Part shown: piece by piece, positions 44,101 through 54,884 of the stretch
Position numbering within the stretch: position 1 is the first letter of the stretch
Layout of the letters: every line of letters starts with the position of its first letter
Source of the DNA: Allium sativum
Taxonomy: Eukaryota; Streptophyta; Magnoliopsida; Asparagales; Amaryllidaceae
Assembly (NCBI GenBank): GCA_030737875.1
Contig: CM060912.1
Span: 127,543,993-127,607,992 of the forward strand
Reading direction: 5' to 3'
Length of the DNA: 64,000 bases
Position numbers and translations under genes: made by a program
Notes under the pieces: model-generated
What the model saw: only the letters and a program-made list of their open reading frames with translations
What the model was told of the DNA's origin: nothing
The model's database searches: none

Positions 44101-45614
44101 TGCCTTGGTTGCTATGCGAGCGACCTAAAGACGGGGATGGATAGGGGATAGTCGACGATACACGGTCGTACCCTAGATAGCATTTCGTCTGACTACCTAC
44201 CATCTTTGGTCAAGCGTGTACGTACGGAAAGGCAGAGAACACCCAATAGACCATAATTGCTATCTAATTATGGTTGCGGTAAGGCTAGGATTGTGGGTTG
44301 GCCAGTAGTGTGTTCTCATACAGGATTTATCCTGTCTTGTCTTTCACTAGTTGAGGGAGGGGTCGCGTGGGACCATAGCCACGTATAGAAAAACAGACCT
44401 TAGCATCTGCATCGGCAGATAAATCGAAAGCTCCCGACCGAGTCCTGTATTTCTCGATCTGCCCTGTGACTGGACTTGGATGGCACGATGTGATACATGT
44501 GCATACAGTCATGGAAAACGATTCACGATGAATGCATGGGAAAAAGGGCGCGGTTGACGGTTAGCGTAAATCGCAGTGGCCCTGGGTGGTTGAACCAAAA
44601 CCGAGATACGAAAACGTGCAATAGGTAAGCGTAATCCCTAGTGGCCCTAGGTAGCATAAGTCCTAGTTGTACAAACGATAATTCATGTTGGAAGACCCTA
44701 GCTAGGTTTAGGGTAACAGTCCAAACTGATCTTAAGGATCATGGAACTATGTTAAAGTAATGTAGAATCTCATGGGAAAGCCCGTATGGTCTACGGCAAG
44801 GGACTGAACATTTACATGGAATAAAACATACAAGTTGAGTAACCTATATATGCGATATATTAGGTTGACATGGACCATTACACGACTTTTGAGTGAGGGT
44901 CATTCTTGGTTAACACATGATACGGTGGGGATACTAGTACGGTAGGTGTAGAGCTAAAATGCAGGATAGATATCATGGGACGTTATACGTGATAGATATC
45001 TTGGGGACATTATACTTGATAGAAACCTGACGATGTGATACCTTGTTTTATCTTGACATCGTAATTTATCATGACACCTTAGTTTATCGGAGTTCAGTAG
45101 TTCATCCTGTTATTTTGATTTAGCTTATCTATCTTGTCATCATGCTTATGTTCATCTCAGTTTCTCATGTCAGTTAACTTTACTAGTTTTTATGCTAATA
45201 GTAGATAGGGCTTACTCAGTCTTTTTGACTGACCCGTTTTGTTTCGCCTCTTTTCTTCCGTTTCCCCCCCAGGTTACAGGGAGGAAATACTGTTGTTTAG
45301 TTCGGACTTCTTCTGCTTGAAGGTCATCATGGATGGCTTGGACTTTTCTTGGCTAATGGCTACTTTACTGTTTTTACTTGGGGAATAATTTATGAAAATG
45401 TCTTTATGCTTCTTTACTATTGCAAGACAGGTTTTGATGTACTCTGATGTAAAAGGCTTTAGACCTTATTTATTCATGTTATGAAAGTTTGATTTTACTT
45501 CCGCTATTTTTATATGTTCTGTCTTGTGATATTTCTGTGCATGTTTACCAATAATGCCCCTCTAAAGCTAGTGCATTCCTTTGCGAGTGACCCTAGCGGA
45601 GGCGCGGTGTTACA
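41108..45614 (+). repeat. E4 3' LTR
   Basis: 4507 bp, almost identical to the 5' LTR; differences are scattered single bases and a shorter AT run (41347-41374). Hairpin modules are at 42731-42826 and 42842-42928. Confidence 0.9.
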
Positions 45615-45619
45615 CTGTA
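45615..45619. other. E4 right target site duplication CTGTA
   Basis: Perfect copy of 34586-34590. Confidence 0.9.
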
Positions 45620-45970
45620 AATTCTAGGGTTACGAGTTACAGGGTTTGTAATTCGGGAAATCTGATCGAGGGGATATCAGTCAGTCTAGGGTTTTGAGCG
45701 TAGAGTTAGGACAGGAGCAGGCGCTGCGAGTGTACATGGTCTTGTATGCGGGATCTGTTTATAACATCTAGTAGAAACCTTAGGAATGCAGCAGTAGGCA
45801 GGGTTTTGCCGAAGCTGGGTATATCTGTGTGTGATTTATTTTCTGCACTTTTATTTCCGCTGCATTCTATGATCTGTTTATTATTTTAATATCCTGTCAG
45901 TTTTTCAATTCAGTTTAAAAACTGTGATAAACCCTATTCACCCCCCTCTAGGGTTAATCTAGATCCAACA
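45620..45970 (+). repeat. E3 3' LTR, right piece
   Basis: The last 351 bp of the E3 LTR, aligned to 26980-27330, ending AGATCCAACA. Confidence 0.9.
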
Positions 45971-45975
45971 ATGTG
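45971..45975. other. E3 right target site duplication ATGTG
   Basis: Perfect copy of 24027-24031. Confidence 0.9.
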
Positions 45976-48161
45976 ATTATACAGGTTGTACGTGATTAAG
46001 ATTTCATGTATATATATATATATATATGCTATAACCTCTATGCCTAAAAGATTATTTTCGTATACATGTTCCTATGTTTGTACAAAAGTTGCAAGTTCCT
46101 AATTGGATCCGTGCCAAGTTCCACTTTAGTACATGTTTCATGTTGTAGTTGGACATATGATTTGGTTCTAGTTTACATGTGATAAAATTATACATACTGA
46201 ACATGTCATATTCTTGTCATATGCTAGTGATGTTCGATGTTATGCCTAGATCAAAACATGTTTAGGCTTATGTTGTCTAAATCATATGCTAATTCATGTG
46301 ACACCTGTTTAGTTAGATTCCCCTTTTTAATGCAAGTTCACATGATAAGTTGAAACCTATGATCTAGTCTATGTTGCAAATTCACATATATGTATGTTGA
46401 CTATTTTGCAAGTTCACACCTATGATGTTCATATTGACTATGCCAAAAATGCAAAGTTTACACCTATGTCATGTTTATGTTTATGAATTCCCTTATGCCA
46501 ATTTTGTGTGCGCTAAATTAGGCTAAGTTTTTAGCCTAATATTATATGTTAAAAACTATGCGGACGAAAATTAGGCTAAGATTGTTAGCCTAATATTTAG
46601 ACGGGGTAACGTGGGGAATATTGATAAAACTTGTCATAAATTGGTAAAAATATATGAAATTGGCATGTTAGTCACATGCCAAAATTTGGTGGCATTTAAA
46701 TGGTATAAATCCTTATACCAAAAATGTTAAACTTGGAAAATGGGCCACAACATTTAATTGTTGACAAATTTAATATAACAAGTAATAAAGACAAATATGT
46801 AAATTTAGAAAATACGAGTATGCTTAACACAAGGTTGGATTGAGTTGTGATGTAAACCTGCGCGGACCCGCCCGGGTGCCCAGTAGTCACAACAATACCT
46901 ATCCAATGTAGGTGGTTAATCATGGAGCCCAATAAGGACCTGAGGTTAGACTGAGTTACGGTGTAAATCTGCCCGGAACCGACCGGCACATCCAGTAACC
47001 GTAACAATACCTATCTAATGTGAGTGGTCGGTGCTTTAAAAAGCTAAGGACATACAAGTCAGGATGGTAGGGTTAAGTTAACTAAAACACTTAACCAATT
47101 CAACATGATAATTTAAACTGATGGGTGGGGTTAGGTAAATACAGACACTTAACCACTTAACATGTTTGACTAGAAAACCCTAGTAACGGGGACCCATTTC
47201 AGCAGTAAGCCAATTAGGTATCATGGTACGCTGAAACTAGGCAGGGTGGGGCATGATTACTGGGCTGATTGTAAGCGGTCAAAAGCGACGGCGGTGGGTG
47301 CAACAGTGTGGGTTCTAACGGAGTGCGGCGTGCACACACTTCGGAGCAGACAAACAGGGCACTGGGGGCACCAGTAGTATAACCTATGCATTCTAAGGAT
47401 TGTGTCGGGTCGCCACCATGGGACTTGATACACCCCATGGTAGGGCCAACATAGGTATCTACAATATTTGGGGGCCGTAAGACACAAAGGATTATGCGAG
47501 TAGGAGCCGATCTTTAGAGAAAGGGGATCACTTCACCCGATCATGGGGTGCCAGTTGGGACAATACAAGTAGGTGCACAGATATAGTGTGGGGTGCGATA
47601 GTATATTCGATTCAAACTGCTTTACCTTATTTTATGATACTTTCCTGTTTCCAGATTATACTTATCATGTCCTTTTTCTTATTCTCATACTGAAGAGTCA
47701 CTAGACTTACCAGGCTTTATGTCTGACCCTATTTTCTTTCGTCTTCGTCTCTTCTGTCCCCCCCCCTCAAGGCCCACAGGGAGGAAACAACCCAGCTTAG
47801 TCAGATTCTTTGCAAGCTTCAAGATAGTAGATGTACGGTTTGGACTCTCTTTCCTTGGCTATGACTGTTGGACACACTCTATGGGGATTTATGCAGTTTT
47901 AATTATGTTTTTATGCTTCTTTATTTAATAACCAAGACAGAAATGATGATGTAATGTTTTGGAAGTTGTTATGTGACAGTTATGGAAATGTCTTTGTATA
48001 AACACGTATTTATGAAATAAAAAATCTGTTTGTTTTCCGCTGCTTATATATATGTGTTTATATATCTGTCTTGTGTTTATCTGTGACTTTTACTTAAATA
48101 CCTCCACCAAAGTTAAGGCATTCCCTTTGTGAGTGACTTTAAAGGAGTGTGGGGTGTTTCA
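45976..48161 (+). repeat. E2 3' LTR, right piece
   Basis: Continues the LTR from 24031 with no loss. It carries a TA run (46009-46027), hairpin modules (46826-46918, 46937-47028) and the segment from 47291 to 48072 that the 5' LTR has lost, including CTGAC at 47723 and a pyrimidine tract with CAG at 47776-47778. Ends GGGGTGTTTCA. Confidence 0.9.
46826..47028 (+). other. E2 3' LTR hairpin module pair
   Basis: Module 1: TTGGAT/ATCCAA and GTTGTGA/TCACAAC. Module 2: TTAGA/TCTAA and GTTACGGT/ACCGTAAC, fully paired, where the 5' LTR has a G-U. Confidence 0.65.
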
Positions 48162-48166
48162 GCATT
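48162..48166. other. E2 right target site duplication GCATT
   Basis: Perfect copy of 15660-15664. Confidence 0.9.
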
Positions 48167-49161
48167 TTTGTTCAGATAAATCATCTTTTTAAGACGATGA
48201 CATTGGTAAATCATTCTAATTTTGGTAGCATATTTTTGTTGGTGTAGTGTATCTAAGCACATTCTTTCCACCTCATGGCTAAGCATATAGTAGAACAGTT
48301 AGTTTATATCATAGCCGAGCAGTTAATTTATTATAACACTTTCTAATTCTACCTCGCTTTGTCTAAGCGATGATGTAATAGTGAGACACCGATTAGTTAA
48401 TTGTTTCTCCTCAACTCAGCCTACTTACCATCGAACTTCATTCCTTGATTGCTATCAATTTAAGAGTTCAGTTTTGAAGTTTGATTTTATGAGTGTTTGA
48501 AATTAGGGATTTGTTTATTTTAAATTGGGGTGTGTTTTGTTTATTTTCAGTTGGGATTTAGAGTGCGTAAGATATTTTCCTAGAAAGTTAAAATAAGTTA
48601 CTCCACAAAACCATGTTTACAATATATTTTTTTAGAACCTTCTACAAAACAATGAAATTTCTGAATGTGTAATGGTTGAAAATGGTAATTTATTAAATTG
48701 TTCAAAGAACCATAAAGAGACTATTATTGAAAACCATTCTCGTCGTATGTTCAGCTATAAAGGGAGAAAAAGGGAGGAAAAAATTACAGCTAAAGTCTTA
48801 AGCTGATAGACCTTAAGAATACAGAGGTTTTTTGCGGGGGAAAAACCCTTAATCGTGCATTTTTATTTACTGAATTTGTTAATGGTAACGTTATGTATGG
48901 TGACTTTCTGGTAACATAAAATCTAGTATGAGTTCAAATACTACTTTACGTGAAAGTGTTGAATTTGTCTTTTAATGATTTTATTCTTTTATTGTATAAA
49001 ATAAAGGCTAGCCTTCAAGATTGAATCTTCCATTCACATAGCATATGCCTTTAGTGTCCAGAGCCAACATTTTTATAATTGTTCAATTATATGAATTAAT
49101 TTAAAGTATATAATCAAATTTCTAATTAAATACATGTACATACAAATTTGGCATTTTACCA

Positions 49162-49217
49162 AGACATTTGGTCTTGTAATATGATTCTTGCTCTCTGAGT
49201 TTAATTTAGAAGTGCCT
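49162..49217 (+). pseudogene. tRNA-Pro relic A, unit 4
   Basis: AGACATTTGGTCTTGTAAT...AGAAGTGCCT, anticodon arm missing. Confidence 0.65.
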
Positions 49218-49370
49218 CTTCCTTTTTCAAAAATTCAATTTCAAATGGTGCATTTTTGAAATAGTATCATGCAAACTTTTGTGTATTTGGACTTTTACGT
49301 GAGTGTTCTAGCAACCGTTAATTGTATATTTTTCATAAGACCTCTGCCTACAGGTCAACTCATTCATCAA

Positions 49371-49413
49371 GCGCAGTCGATATAGTAGTATGATTCTCAC
49401 TCTCAGAACGCCC
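49371..49413 (+). pseudogene. tRNA-Pro relic B, unit 4
   Basis: GCGCAGTCGATATAGTAG...CAGAACGCCC, centrally deleted. Confidence 0.65.
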
Positions 49414-49525
49414 TTCTCTGCTCAGTGATCTTTAGTTCATAAGTAGGCTTGTTTGAAGATGTTTATCAAGCTGCTACATAATTTTACTTTTACGCTACAA
49501 ATCAATCCTTTCAACTTGTGTATTT

Positions 49526-49579
49526 GACTATTTGGTCCCATTGCATGATTCTAACTTAGGCCGGGGGATATCCAATTTT
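49526..49579 (+). pseudogene. tRNA-Pro relic D, unit 4 (weak)
   Basis: ATTTGGTCCCATTGCATGATTCTAAC; 165 bp before the full copy. Confidence 0.45.
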
Positions 49580-49690
49580 ATGAAAAAATTAGGCTTATTT
49601 CAAAGATGATATTTTTTTCCAGGTTCTTCATAAATGGACCTTAAGTTGCACGCTATCCTAAGAACTATACATATCAACCATTTCATCAAA

Positions 49691-49762
49691 GGGCATTTGG
49701 TCTAGTGGTATGATTCTCGCTTTGGGTGCGAGAGGTCCCGAGTTCGATTCTCGGAATGCCCC
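49691..49762 (+). tRNA. tRNA-Pro(UGG) copy 4, intact
   Basis: A perfect 72-nt cloverleaf: acceptor GGGCATT/AATGCCC with discriminator C, D arm with A14 and GG18-19, anticodon stem CTCGC/GCGAG, loop TTTGGGT with anticodon UGG, T stem CCGAG/CTCGG and T loop TTCGATT. Both internal promoter boxes are intact, and CTTTTT right after the gene supplies a Pol III terminator, the best one among the six copies. It matches the plant cytosolic tRNA-Pro(UGG) sequence that I recall. Decodes CCN Pro codons, mainly CCA and CCG. Confidence 0.95.
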
Positions 49763-50846
49763 CTTTTTATTTTGTATTTTTTTAGATAAATCCTCTTTTT
49801 AAGATGATAACATTGGTAAATCAATCTAATTTTGGTAGCATATTTTCGCTGGTGTAGTGTATCTAAGCACAAGCTTTCCACCACATGGCTAAATATATAG
49901 ACAAACGGTTAGTTTATATCTTTATGCGAACAGTTAGTTTATTATAACACTTCCAATACTACTTGGCTTTGCTTGAGCGGCGATGTAACGGTGAGACACT
50001 GATTTAGGTAATTGTTTCTCCTCAACTCTGCCTACTTACCATCGAACTTCATCTCTTGATTTCTATCAACTTAAGAGTTCAGTTTTGGAGTTGGATTTCA
50101 GGAGTATTCGAAATTAGGGTTTTGTTTATTTTAAGTTGGGGTGGGTTTTGTTCATTTTCATTTGGGATTTTAGAGTGCGAAAGATTTTTACGTGGAAAGT
50201 TAAAGAAGTACTCAACAAAACCCTTTTTATAGTATTATTATTTTTGTTAGCACGTTTTACAAAACAATAAGAGTTGTGAACATTTACTGGTTGAAAATGG
50301 AAATTTATTAAATTGTTCTATGAAATATATGGAGGCTACTTTTGAAAACCATTTCCGTCATATGCTTAGCCATAAAGGGGAAAAAAGGAGGATAGCTAAA
50401 GTCTTAAGCTAATAGACCTTAGGAATAAAGAGCATTTTTAGGGGGAAAAATCTTAATCGTGTATTTTTAATTGTTGAATTTATTAATGGTAACATTATGT
50501 ATGTTGACATTCTAGTAACATCAAATCTAGTGTGAGTTCAAATCCTGCTTCAGGTGGAAGTGCTAAATTTGTCTTTGAATGGTTTTATTCCTGTATTGTA
50601 TAAAATAAAGGCTTGCCTTCAAGACAGAATCTTCCATTCACATAGCATATGCATTTTAGTGTCTCGGGCCAACATTTTTAAATATGTCGAATCATATGAA
50701 TTAATTTAAAGTATATAATAAAATTTCTAATTATATACATGTACATGCAAACTTTTGCGTATTTTACCTTTTACGTGAGTGTTTTGGCAACCACTAATTG
50801 TATAATTGTCATATGACCTCTGCCTACAGGTCAACCCATTCATCAA

Positions 50847-50889
50847 GGGCAGTAGATATAGTAGTGTGATTCTCACTCTCGGAATGCCC
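50847..50889 (+). pseudogene. tRNA-Pro relic B, unit 5
   Basis: GGGCAGTAGATATAGTAG...CTCGGAATGCCC. Confidence 0.7.
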
Positions 50890-51001
50890 TTTTCTTCTCA
50901 GTGAACTTTAATTCATAAGTAGTCTTGTTTGAAGATGTTTATAAAGCTGCTACATATTTTGACTTTTATGCTACAAATCAATCCTTTCAGCTTGTATATT
51001 T

Positions 51002-51055
51002 GATTATTTGGTCCCATCGCATGATTCTAACTTAGGCCGGGGGATATCCAATATA
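51002..51055 (+). pseudogene. tRNA-Pro relic D, unit 5 (weak)
   Basis: ATTTGGTCCCATCGCATGAT..., 164 bp before the full copy. Confidence 0.45.
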
Positions 51056-51165
51056 ATGGAAAAATTAGGCCTATTTTAAAGGTGATATTTTTTCCAGGTT
51101 CTTCATAAATTGACCTTAAGTTGCACGCTATCCCAAGACCTGTACATGTCAAACATTTCGTCAAA

Positions 51166-51237
51166 GGGCATTTGGTCTAGTGGTATGATACTCGCTTTGG
51201 GTGCGAGAGGATCCGAGTTCTATTCTCGGAATGCCCC
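51166..51237 (+). tRNA. tRNA-Pro(UGG) copy 5, mutated T loop
   Basis: 72 nt; acceptor, anticodon arm (UGG) and T stem intact. Changes: T26 to A, C to A in the variable loop region (GATCC for GTCCC), and G57 to T in the T loop (TTCTATT), which damages the B box. A T4 run follows. Possibly inactive. Confidence 0.8.
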
Positions 51238-52259
51238 CTTTTCGTTTTGTATTTTTGTTCAGATAAATTCTCTTTTTAAGACGAAGACATTGGTAAATCA
51301 TTCTAACTTTGGTAGCATATTTTCGCTGATGCAGTGTATCTAAGCACATGCTTTCCACCTCATGGCTAAACATATAATTGAACAGTTAGTTTATATCATA
51401 GCCGAACAGTTAGTTTATTATAACCCTTCCTAATTGTACCTCGTTTTGTCTAAGCGACGATGTAATAGTGAGACACCAATCCAGGTAATTGTTTCTCCTC
51501 AACTCAGCCTACTTACCATCAAACTTCATATCCTGATTGCAATCGACTTAAGAGTTCAGTTTTGGAGTTAGATTTTATGAGTATTTGAAATTAGGGTTTT
51601 GTTTATTTCATGTTGCGGTTGGTTTTGTTTATTTTCAGTTGGGATTTTAGAGAGCGAAAGATATTTTCCTGGAAAGTTAAAATAAGTTACTCCACAAAAA
51701 CCTATTTATGATGTATTATTTTTGTTAGAACCTTCTATAAAACAATGAAAGTTATGAACGTGTAATGGTTGAAAATGGTCATTTATTAAATTGTACAATG
51801 AACTATAAAGAGGCTACTATTGAAAACGATTCTCGTCTTCTGCTCAGCCACAAAGGGGGGAAAAGGTAGAAAAAAATTGCAGCTAAAGTCTTAAGCTGAT
51901 AGAACTTAAGAATACAGAGCTTTTTGGGGGGGGGGGGGGAAGCCCTTAATCGTGGATTTTTATTTATTGAATTTGTTAATGGTAACATTATGTATGGTGA
52001 CATTCTGGTAACATTAAATCTAGTATGAGTTCAAATCCTACTTTAAGTGAAAGGGCAAAATTTGTCTTTGAATGGTTTTATTCCTGTATTGTTTAAAATA
52101 AAGGCTTGCCTTCAAGGTTGAATCTTCCATTCACATAGCATATGACTTTTAGTGTCCAGGGCCAACATTTTTATAATTGTTGAATCATATGAATTAATTT
52201 AATGTAAATAATCAAATTTATAATTAAATACATGTACATACAAGTTTGGCCTTTTACCA

Positions 52260-52315
52260 AGACATTTGGTCTTGTAATATGATTCTTACTCTCTAATTTT
52301 AATTTAGAAATGCCT
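52260..52315 (+). pseudogene. tRNA-Pro relic A, unit 6
   Basis: AGACATTTGGTCTTGTAAT...AGAAATGCCT. Confidence 0.65.
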
Positions 52316-52468
52316 CTTCCTTTTTCAAAAATTCAATTTCAAATGGTGCATCTTTTAAATTTTATCATGCAAACTTTTGCGTATTTTTCCTTTTACATGA
52401 GTGTTTTGGCTACCGTAAATTGTATATTTATCACAAGACCTCTGCCTACAAGTCAACCCATTCATCAA

Positions 52469-52510
52469 GGGCAGTTGATATTGTAGTATGATTCTCGCTC
52501 TCAAATGCCC
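52469..52510 (+). pseudogene. tRNA-Pro relic B, unit 6
   Basis: GGGCAGTTGATATTGTAG...CAAATGCCC. Confidence 0.7.
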
Positions 52511-52622
52511 TTATCTGCTCAGTGAACTTTAATTCATAAGTAGGCTTGTTTGAAGATGTTAATTAAGATGCTACATAATTTGACTTTTATGCTACCAACC
52601 AATCCTTTCAGCTTGTGTATTT

Positions 52623-52676
52623 GACTATTTGGTCCCATCGCATGATTCTAACTTAGGCCGGGGGATATCCAATTTT
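52623..52676 (+). pseudogene. tRNA-Pro relic D, unit 6 (weak)
   Basis: ATTTGGTCCCATCGCATGAT..., 164 bp before the full copy. Confidence 0.5.
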
Positions 52677-52786
52677 ATGGAAAAATTAGGCTTATTTTAA
52701 AGATGATATTTTTTCCAAGTTCTCCATAAATTGACCTTAAGTTGCACGCTATCCTAGGACCTGTACATATCAACTATTTCATCAAA

Positions 52787-52858
52787 GGGCATTTGGTCTA
52801 GTGGTATGATTCTCGCTTTGGGTGCGAGAGGTCCCAAGTTCGATTCTCGGAATGCCCC
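52787..52858 (+). tRNA. tRNA-Pro(UGG) copy 6, nearly intact
   Basis: Identical to the intact copy except one T-stem base (CCAAG for CCGAG), which makes an A-C mismatch; copy 1 shares this change. A and B boxes and anticodon UGG are intact. A T4 run follows. It could still be functional. Confidence 0.88.
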
Positions 52859-53344
52859 CTTTTCATTTTGTATTTTTGTTCAGATAAATCCTCTTTTTGA
52901 GACCACAACATTGGTAAATCAATCTAATTTTGGTAGCATATTTTCACTGATGTAGTGTATCTAAGAAAATGCTTTCAACTTCATGGCTAAACACATAGCC
53001 GAATAGTTAGGTTATGTCATAACCGAACAGTTAGATTGTAACATAGCCGAATAGTTACTTTATTATATCACTTCCCAATTCAACCTGGTTATTCCTGAGC
53101 GACTATGTAATAGTGACACACCGATTTAGGTAATTGTTTCCCCTCAGTAGCTTACATACCATTGAACTTCATCTCTTGATTTCTATCAACTTAAGAGTTT
53201 AGTTTTGGAGTTGGATTTTCTGAGTATTTGAAATTTGGTTTTTGTTTATTTTAAGTTGTGATAGGTTTTGTTTATTTTCAGTTGGTATTTTAGAGTGCGA
53301 AAGATATTTACGTGGAAAGTTAAAAGAAGTTACTCCAAAAAACC
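52859..53344 (+). repeat. tRNA-Pro array unit 7, left part
   Basis: Collinear with the start of other units up to AAGTTACTCCAAAAAACC, where E6 enters. No gene. Confidence 0.8.
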
Positions 53345-53742
53345 TGTAACTCCCGTATTTTCTATAGTCCGATATTTAACTTATTTTATTATATTAAATA
53401 TTGGTAGAATTTTAAATGGATTTAAGGTATATATTTTGTTTATATAACGAAGTTTGAACGTTAAATTTATATACAATTATAAAACGAGCTCGTAACGCCG
53501 CGGTAGTTCGTAATATTTAGTTTTGAACTTCAACTGAATATACCGGATCCGATATAAGTCGGATTTCTGTGGAACAAGAAATGTTCGAATCTGTTTGATT
53601 ATAATTTTCATATGAAAGAGAAAAATCGAGATTTCGTATTATAGATTGTTAGATATGTCCAATTCAAATTTTAGAAAAGTTGCTATGGAATATATTAATA
53701 ATTTAATTCAATTTAAAAGGATTTTGATCATAACTCGAGCTA
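53345..53742 (+). mobile_element. E6: LTR element, left end, split by E5
   Basis: Starts TGTAACTCCCGTATTTTC exactly where array homology stops, with AAACC before it as the likely target copy. It is divergent from the other LTRs but keeps a loose form of the upstream module (GGATCCGATATAAGTCGG). It continues at 63626 to beyond the window end, so its class cannot be read here. The TGTAAC start suggests the 5' end of a plus-strand Ty3/Gypsy LTR. Confidence 0.55.
53738..53742. other. E5 left target site duplication AGCTA
   Basis: AGCTA before TGAAACACCCC; repeated at 63626-63630. Confidence 0.9.
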
Positions 53743-54884
53743 TGAAACACCCCACGTTCATTAATGTCACTCACAATGGGAATGCATTAACTTCAGTGAA
53801 GCGTTATAGGTAAGAGATGCAGATAAATTACAAGACAGACAAATAAAGCAGCGGAAAATAAAGTCATTTCATAATCAACGTAGTTCAGTCAAGATTTTAC
53901 AACAATTGACTCAATCATACTTAAAAGTACAACATAAAACTTCTGTCTTGATTCAAAAACTTCCAAGCATATAAGAAGCATAAAACATAGCAAAGTAGCA
54001 TAAGTCCGCAAGTTAAAGTGCAATCACAGCCATAGCCAAAGATAAGAGGTTCCAAGCCATACATCACTGATTCTCCGAGCTTGGAAAGAGAAACAGTCCA
54101 AACTAAGCTGAGCTATTCCCTCCCTGACTACCTGGGGGGAACGGAAGAAAACAAAACGAAAGAAAACAGGTCAGACATAAGTCTGGTAAGTCCAGTGATT
54201 TTTAAGCATGTAAACAAGATAAAGGATCTTGACATGAATAAACTGAAAATAGGACAATACCGTAAAACAAGACAACTTAAAACAAGATAAGGCAAGTTAA
54301 ACTGAATGCGCTTCTACTCTTTCTCTGCTTCGCTACTACCCTGTTATATGGATTTCTATATCTCTACACCACCTAACTAGTGTCCCAACTAGTAATCTGT
54401 ATAAAATGATAATATTACAATGTAATCCCAATCCCCACAATTGTGGTAGCCTTCAGGTGTACATCTAGTATGAGGATCTTACCTCAATCAGCTTAATTGT
54501 CATGAAGATGTTATATGTACCCTTACTACCCTATCGATCGTCTCCCTACTTGTATTAATGTTCCATGTGTCTGTGTCAATCGACCCTCTCTTGCATGTAG
54601 ATACCCTGTGCTGGTCCCAACATAATGTGTATCAATCCTTATGATAGCAACCCGACACGATTCAAGATGCACAGTGTGTAACTACTGGTACTCAGTGCCT
54701 GCTTTTTCCCACTCCGGAGTACGTGCACGCCTGTAAACCATCGGAACCTACACTGACGTACCTCATGCTTCTATTTTGACCTCTTATAATCAGCCCAGTA
54801 ATCGTGCCCCACCCTGCCTAATTCAGGGTACCATGATACATCTATATGGGTTACTGCTGAAATGGGTCCCCATTACTAGGGTTT

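Larger units (their letters stand above)
34591..45614 (+). mobile_element. E4: chromovirus deletion derivative with 4.5-kb LTRs
   Basis: The innermost and youngest insertion. Starts TGTAACAACCCG and ends GGTGTTACA with a perfect CTGTA duplication. LTRs 34591-39104 (4514 bp) and 41108-45614 (4507 bp) are nearly identical. The 2.0-kb internal region has an intact primer site and polypurine tract but only scraps of nucleocapsid, protease, RT, integrase and chromodomain. LTRs thus make up over 80 percent of the element. Recent movement with no usable proteins implies mobilisation by a helper chromovirus. Confidence 0.9.
24032..45970 (+). mobile_element. E3: non-autonomous SIRE/Maximus-like Ty1/Copia element (gag only), split by nested E4
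   Basis: Inserted in the E2 3' LTR with a perfect ATGTG duplication. LTRs start TGTTGTATATAA and end AGATCCAACA: 5' LTR 24032-27330 (3299 bp), 3' LTR 31645-34590 plus 45620-45970 (3297 bp). The internal region of 4.3 kb has a tRNA-iMet primer site, a Gag-like frame and a typical Copia polypurine tract, but no protease, integrase, RT or RNase H. The LTRs differ at only a few positions per few hundred bases, so insertion is recent. It fits the TR-GAG type and would depend on an autonomous relative. Confidence 0.9.
15665..48161 (+). mobile_element. E2: Ty3/Gypsy chromovirus, split by nested E3
   Basis: Starts TGTAACACCCCGAA and ends GGGGTGTTTCA with a perfect GCATT duplication. Parts: 5' LTR 15665-17999, primer site 18002, gag-pol 18183-22526, polypurine tract 23089, and a 3' LTR in two pieces (23102-24031, 45976-48161) around the 21.9-kb element E3. 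Domain order gag, PR, RT, RH, IN, chromodomain marks a chromovirus; E1 is a close relative in pol but has diverged LTRs. Gag-pol has about four in-frame stops and three frameshifts, so it is inactive, though far less decayed than E1. Confidence 0.92.
48167..49762 (+). repeat. tRNA-Pro array unit 4 (rest)
   Basis: Unit 4 begins at 15649, is cut by E2, and continues here. Length without E2 is 1612 bp. It ends in the perfect tRNA copy. No protein gene. Confidence 0.85.
49763..51237 (+). repeat. tRNA-Pro array unit 5 (with deletion)
   Basis: 1475 bp, shorter than the others because about 130 bp holding relic A are lost near 50744, where ACATGTACAT joins directly to GCAAACTTTTGCG. Otherwise collinear. 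Confidence 0.85.
51238..52858 (+). repeat. tRNA-Pro array unit 6
   Basis: A complete unit of 1621 bp, ending in tRNA copy 6. It includes a run of 14 G at 51926-51939 where other units have about four. No gene. Confidence 0.85.
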
